DNA of 64,000 bases, from the NCBI RefSeq assembly GCF_902806265.1, contig NZ_CADCVZ010000036.1, positions 1 to 64,000 of the forward strand, given 5' to 3'. This document shows positions 63,172 through 64,000 of this stretch, piece after piece. A program made the translations under genes and the position numbers. Within the stretch, counting starts at the first letter, position 1. Each line of letters starts with the position of its first letter. The notes under the pieces were generated by a model, which searched no databases, had not been told where the DNA came from, and was given only the letters and a program-made list of their open reading frames with translations. The stretch is from an uncultured Sphingomonas sp. Its GTDB lineage: Bacteria; Pseudomonadota; Alphaproteobacteria; Sphingomonadales; Sphingomonadaceae.

Positions 63172-64000
63172 TCCAGCTCACCCCGTCGCGCTCGGCCAGC
63201 GCGATCGCCGCGGACGGACCCCAATTGCCCGCCGCGTAAGGCCGCGGCGCCATGCCGGCGGCGGTCCAGGCCGCGCGCACCCCGTCGATCCATTGCCATT
63301 GCGCTTCAACCTCGTCGCGACGCACGAACAAGGTGGGGTCCCCCTCCAGCAAGTCCAGCAGCAAGCGCTCATAGGCGATGCGCCGGCGCACGTCGCTGAA
63401 GGCATGCGGTTGGTCGATGTCGAGCGCAACCTCGCGCAGCCGGATGCCGCCTCGGTCGAGCCCAGGCAACTTGGCCATCAGCTCCAACGCGATGTTCTCT
63501 TCGGGCTGGATCGAGATGATCAGCCGGTTGGGAACGGTCCGCGCGCCGCGGCTGGCGAACATGGAGTGCGGCACCTGCCGGAACTGGATGACGATCTCCG
63601 TCCGCCGTTCAGGCATCCGCTTGCCTGTGCGCAGGTAGAAGGGCACGCCCGCCCAGCGCCAGTTGTCGACATGCGCCCGGAGCGCGACAAAGGTTTCCGT
63701 GGCCGACTGGCGGCTCAGCTCGTCCGAGTAGCCGGGCACCGGCTGGCTCGCCACCGCGCCCGGAGCATATTGCCCCGTGACCACTTCCCGCTCGATCCGC
63801 TCGGGCGTGAGCGGGCGCAGCGAGCGGAGCACCTTGACCTTCTCGTCCCGGATCGCGGTCGCATCGAAGCTCGCGGGCGGCTCCATCGCCACCAGCGCGA
63901 GCAGCTGCAGCATGTGGTTCTGGACCATGTCGCGCAGCGCACCCGTGCCATCGTAATAATCGCCGCGTTTCTCCAGGCCGACCGTCTCGGCGATGGTGAT
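63164..64000 (-). CDS. zwf: Glucose-6-phosphate dehydrogenase (partial, N-terminus beyond right edge)
   Basis: TETFVALRAHVDNWRWAGVPFYLRTGKRMPERRTEIVIQFRQVPHSMF; IQPEENIALELMAKLPG; AYERLLLDLLEGDPTLFVRRDEVEAQW; frame open to window edge. Confidence 0.97.
   Translation of the reverse strand: MTIAETVGLEKRGDYYDGTGALRDMVQNHMLQLLALVAMEPPASFDATAIRDEKVKVLRSLRPLTPERIEREVVTGQYAPGAVASQPVPGYSDELSRQSATETFVALRAHVDNWRWAGVPFYLRTGKRMPERRTEIVIQFRQVPHSMFASRGARTVPNRLIISIQPEENIALELMAKLPGLDRGGIRLREVALDIDQPHAFSDVRRRIAYERLLLDLLEGDPTLFVRRDEVEAQWQWIDGVRAAWTAAGMAPRPYAAGNWGPSAAIALAERDGVSWND

Overview
A GC-rich alphaproteobacterial chromosomal segment, Sphingomonadaceae-like by gene content and order. It is mostly dense housekeeping DNA: uvrA, fmt-truA, panD, trxB, pyrG, secG, tpiA, ppiD-like, trpG, lexA, pckA-chvI-chvG-hprK-rapZ-EIIA(Man)-HPr, rmuC, def, recR, glmS-glmU, phaR, and an Entner-Doudoroff cluster zwf-pgl-edd-glk-eda running off the right edge. 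There is one tRNA gene, tRNA-Arg(CCG). I saw no rRNA genes, CRISPR arrays or intact transposons. The main points for follow-up are: (1) a BI-1 / DUF350 / YgiB-like lipoprotein / glutathionylspermidine-synthase-like ATP-grasp / K+ channel locus at 13.8-17.2 kb with a repeated motif in its divergent promoter; (2) an attenuator-like leader at 56.7-56.9 kb with an 18-codon ORF behind a Shine-Dalgarno fully complementary to the 16S 3' end; (3) a terminator-like hairpin in the pckA leader; (4) overlapping GTTC-N7-GTTC LexA boxes at lexA and one box at uvrA; (5) a His/Met/Cys-rich putative metal-handling gene trio at 29.1-31.2 kb; (6) an in-frame CheY-EAL chimera and a cluster of single-base frameshifts (cinA, GST, TonB-like) that are either gene decay or assembly indels; (7) an apparently orphan trpG; (8) an eda reading frame that ends inside the antisense of tRNA-Arg. 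Two CDSs absent from the ORF track were found: an edge-truncated ferritin-like gene and a 59-aa SANT/Myb-like protein. All family calls are from reading translations; no searches were run.
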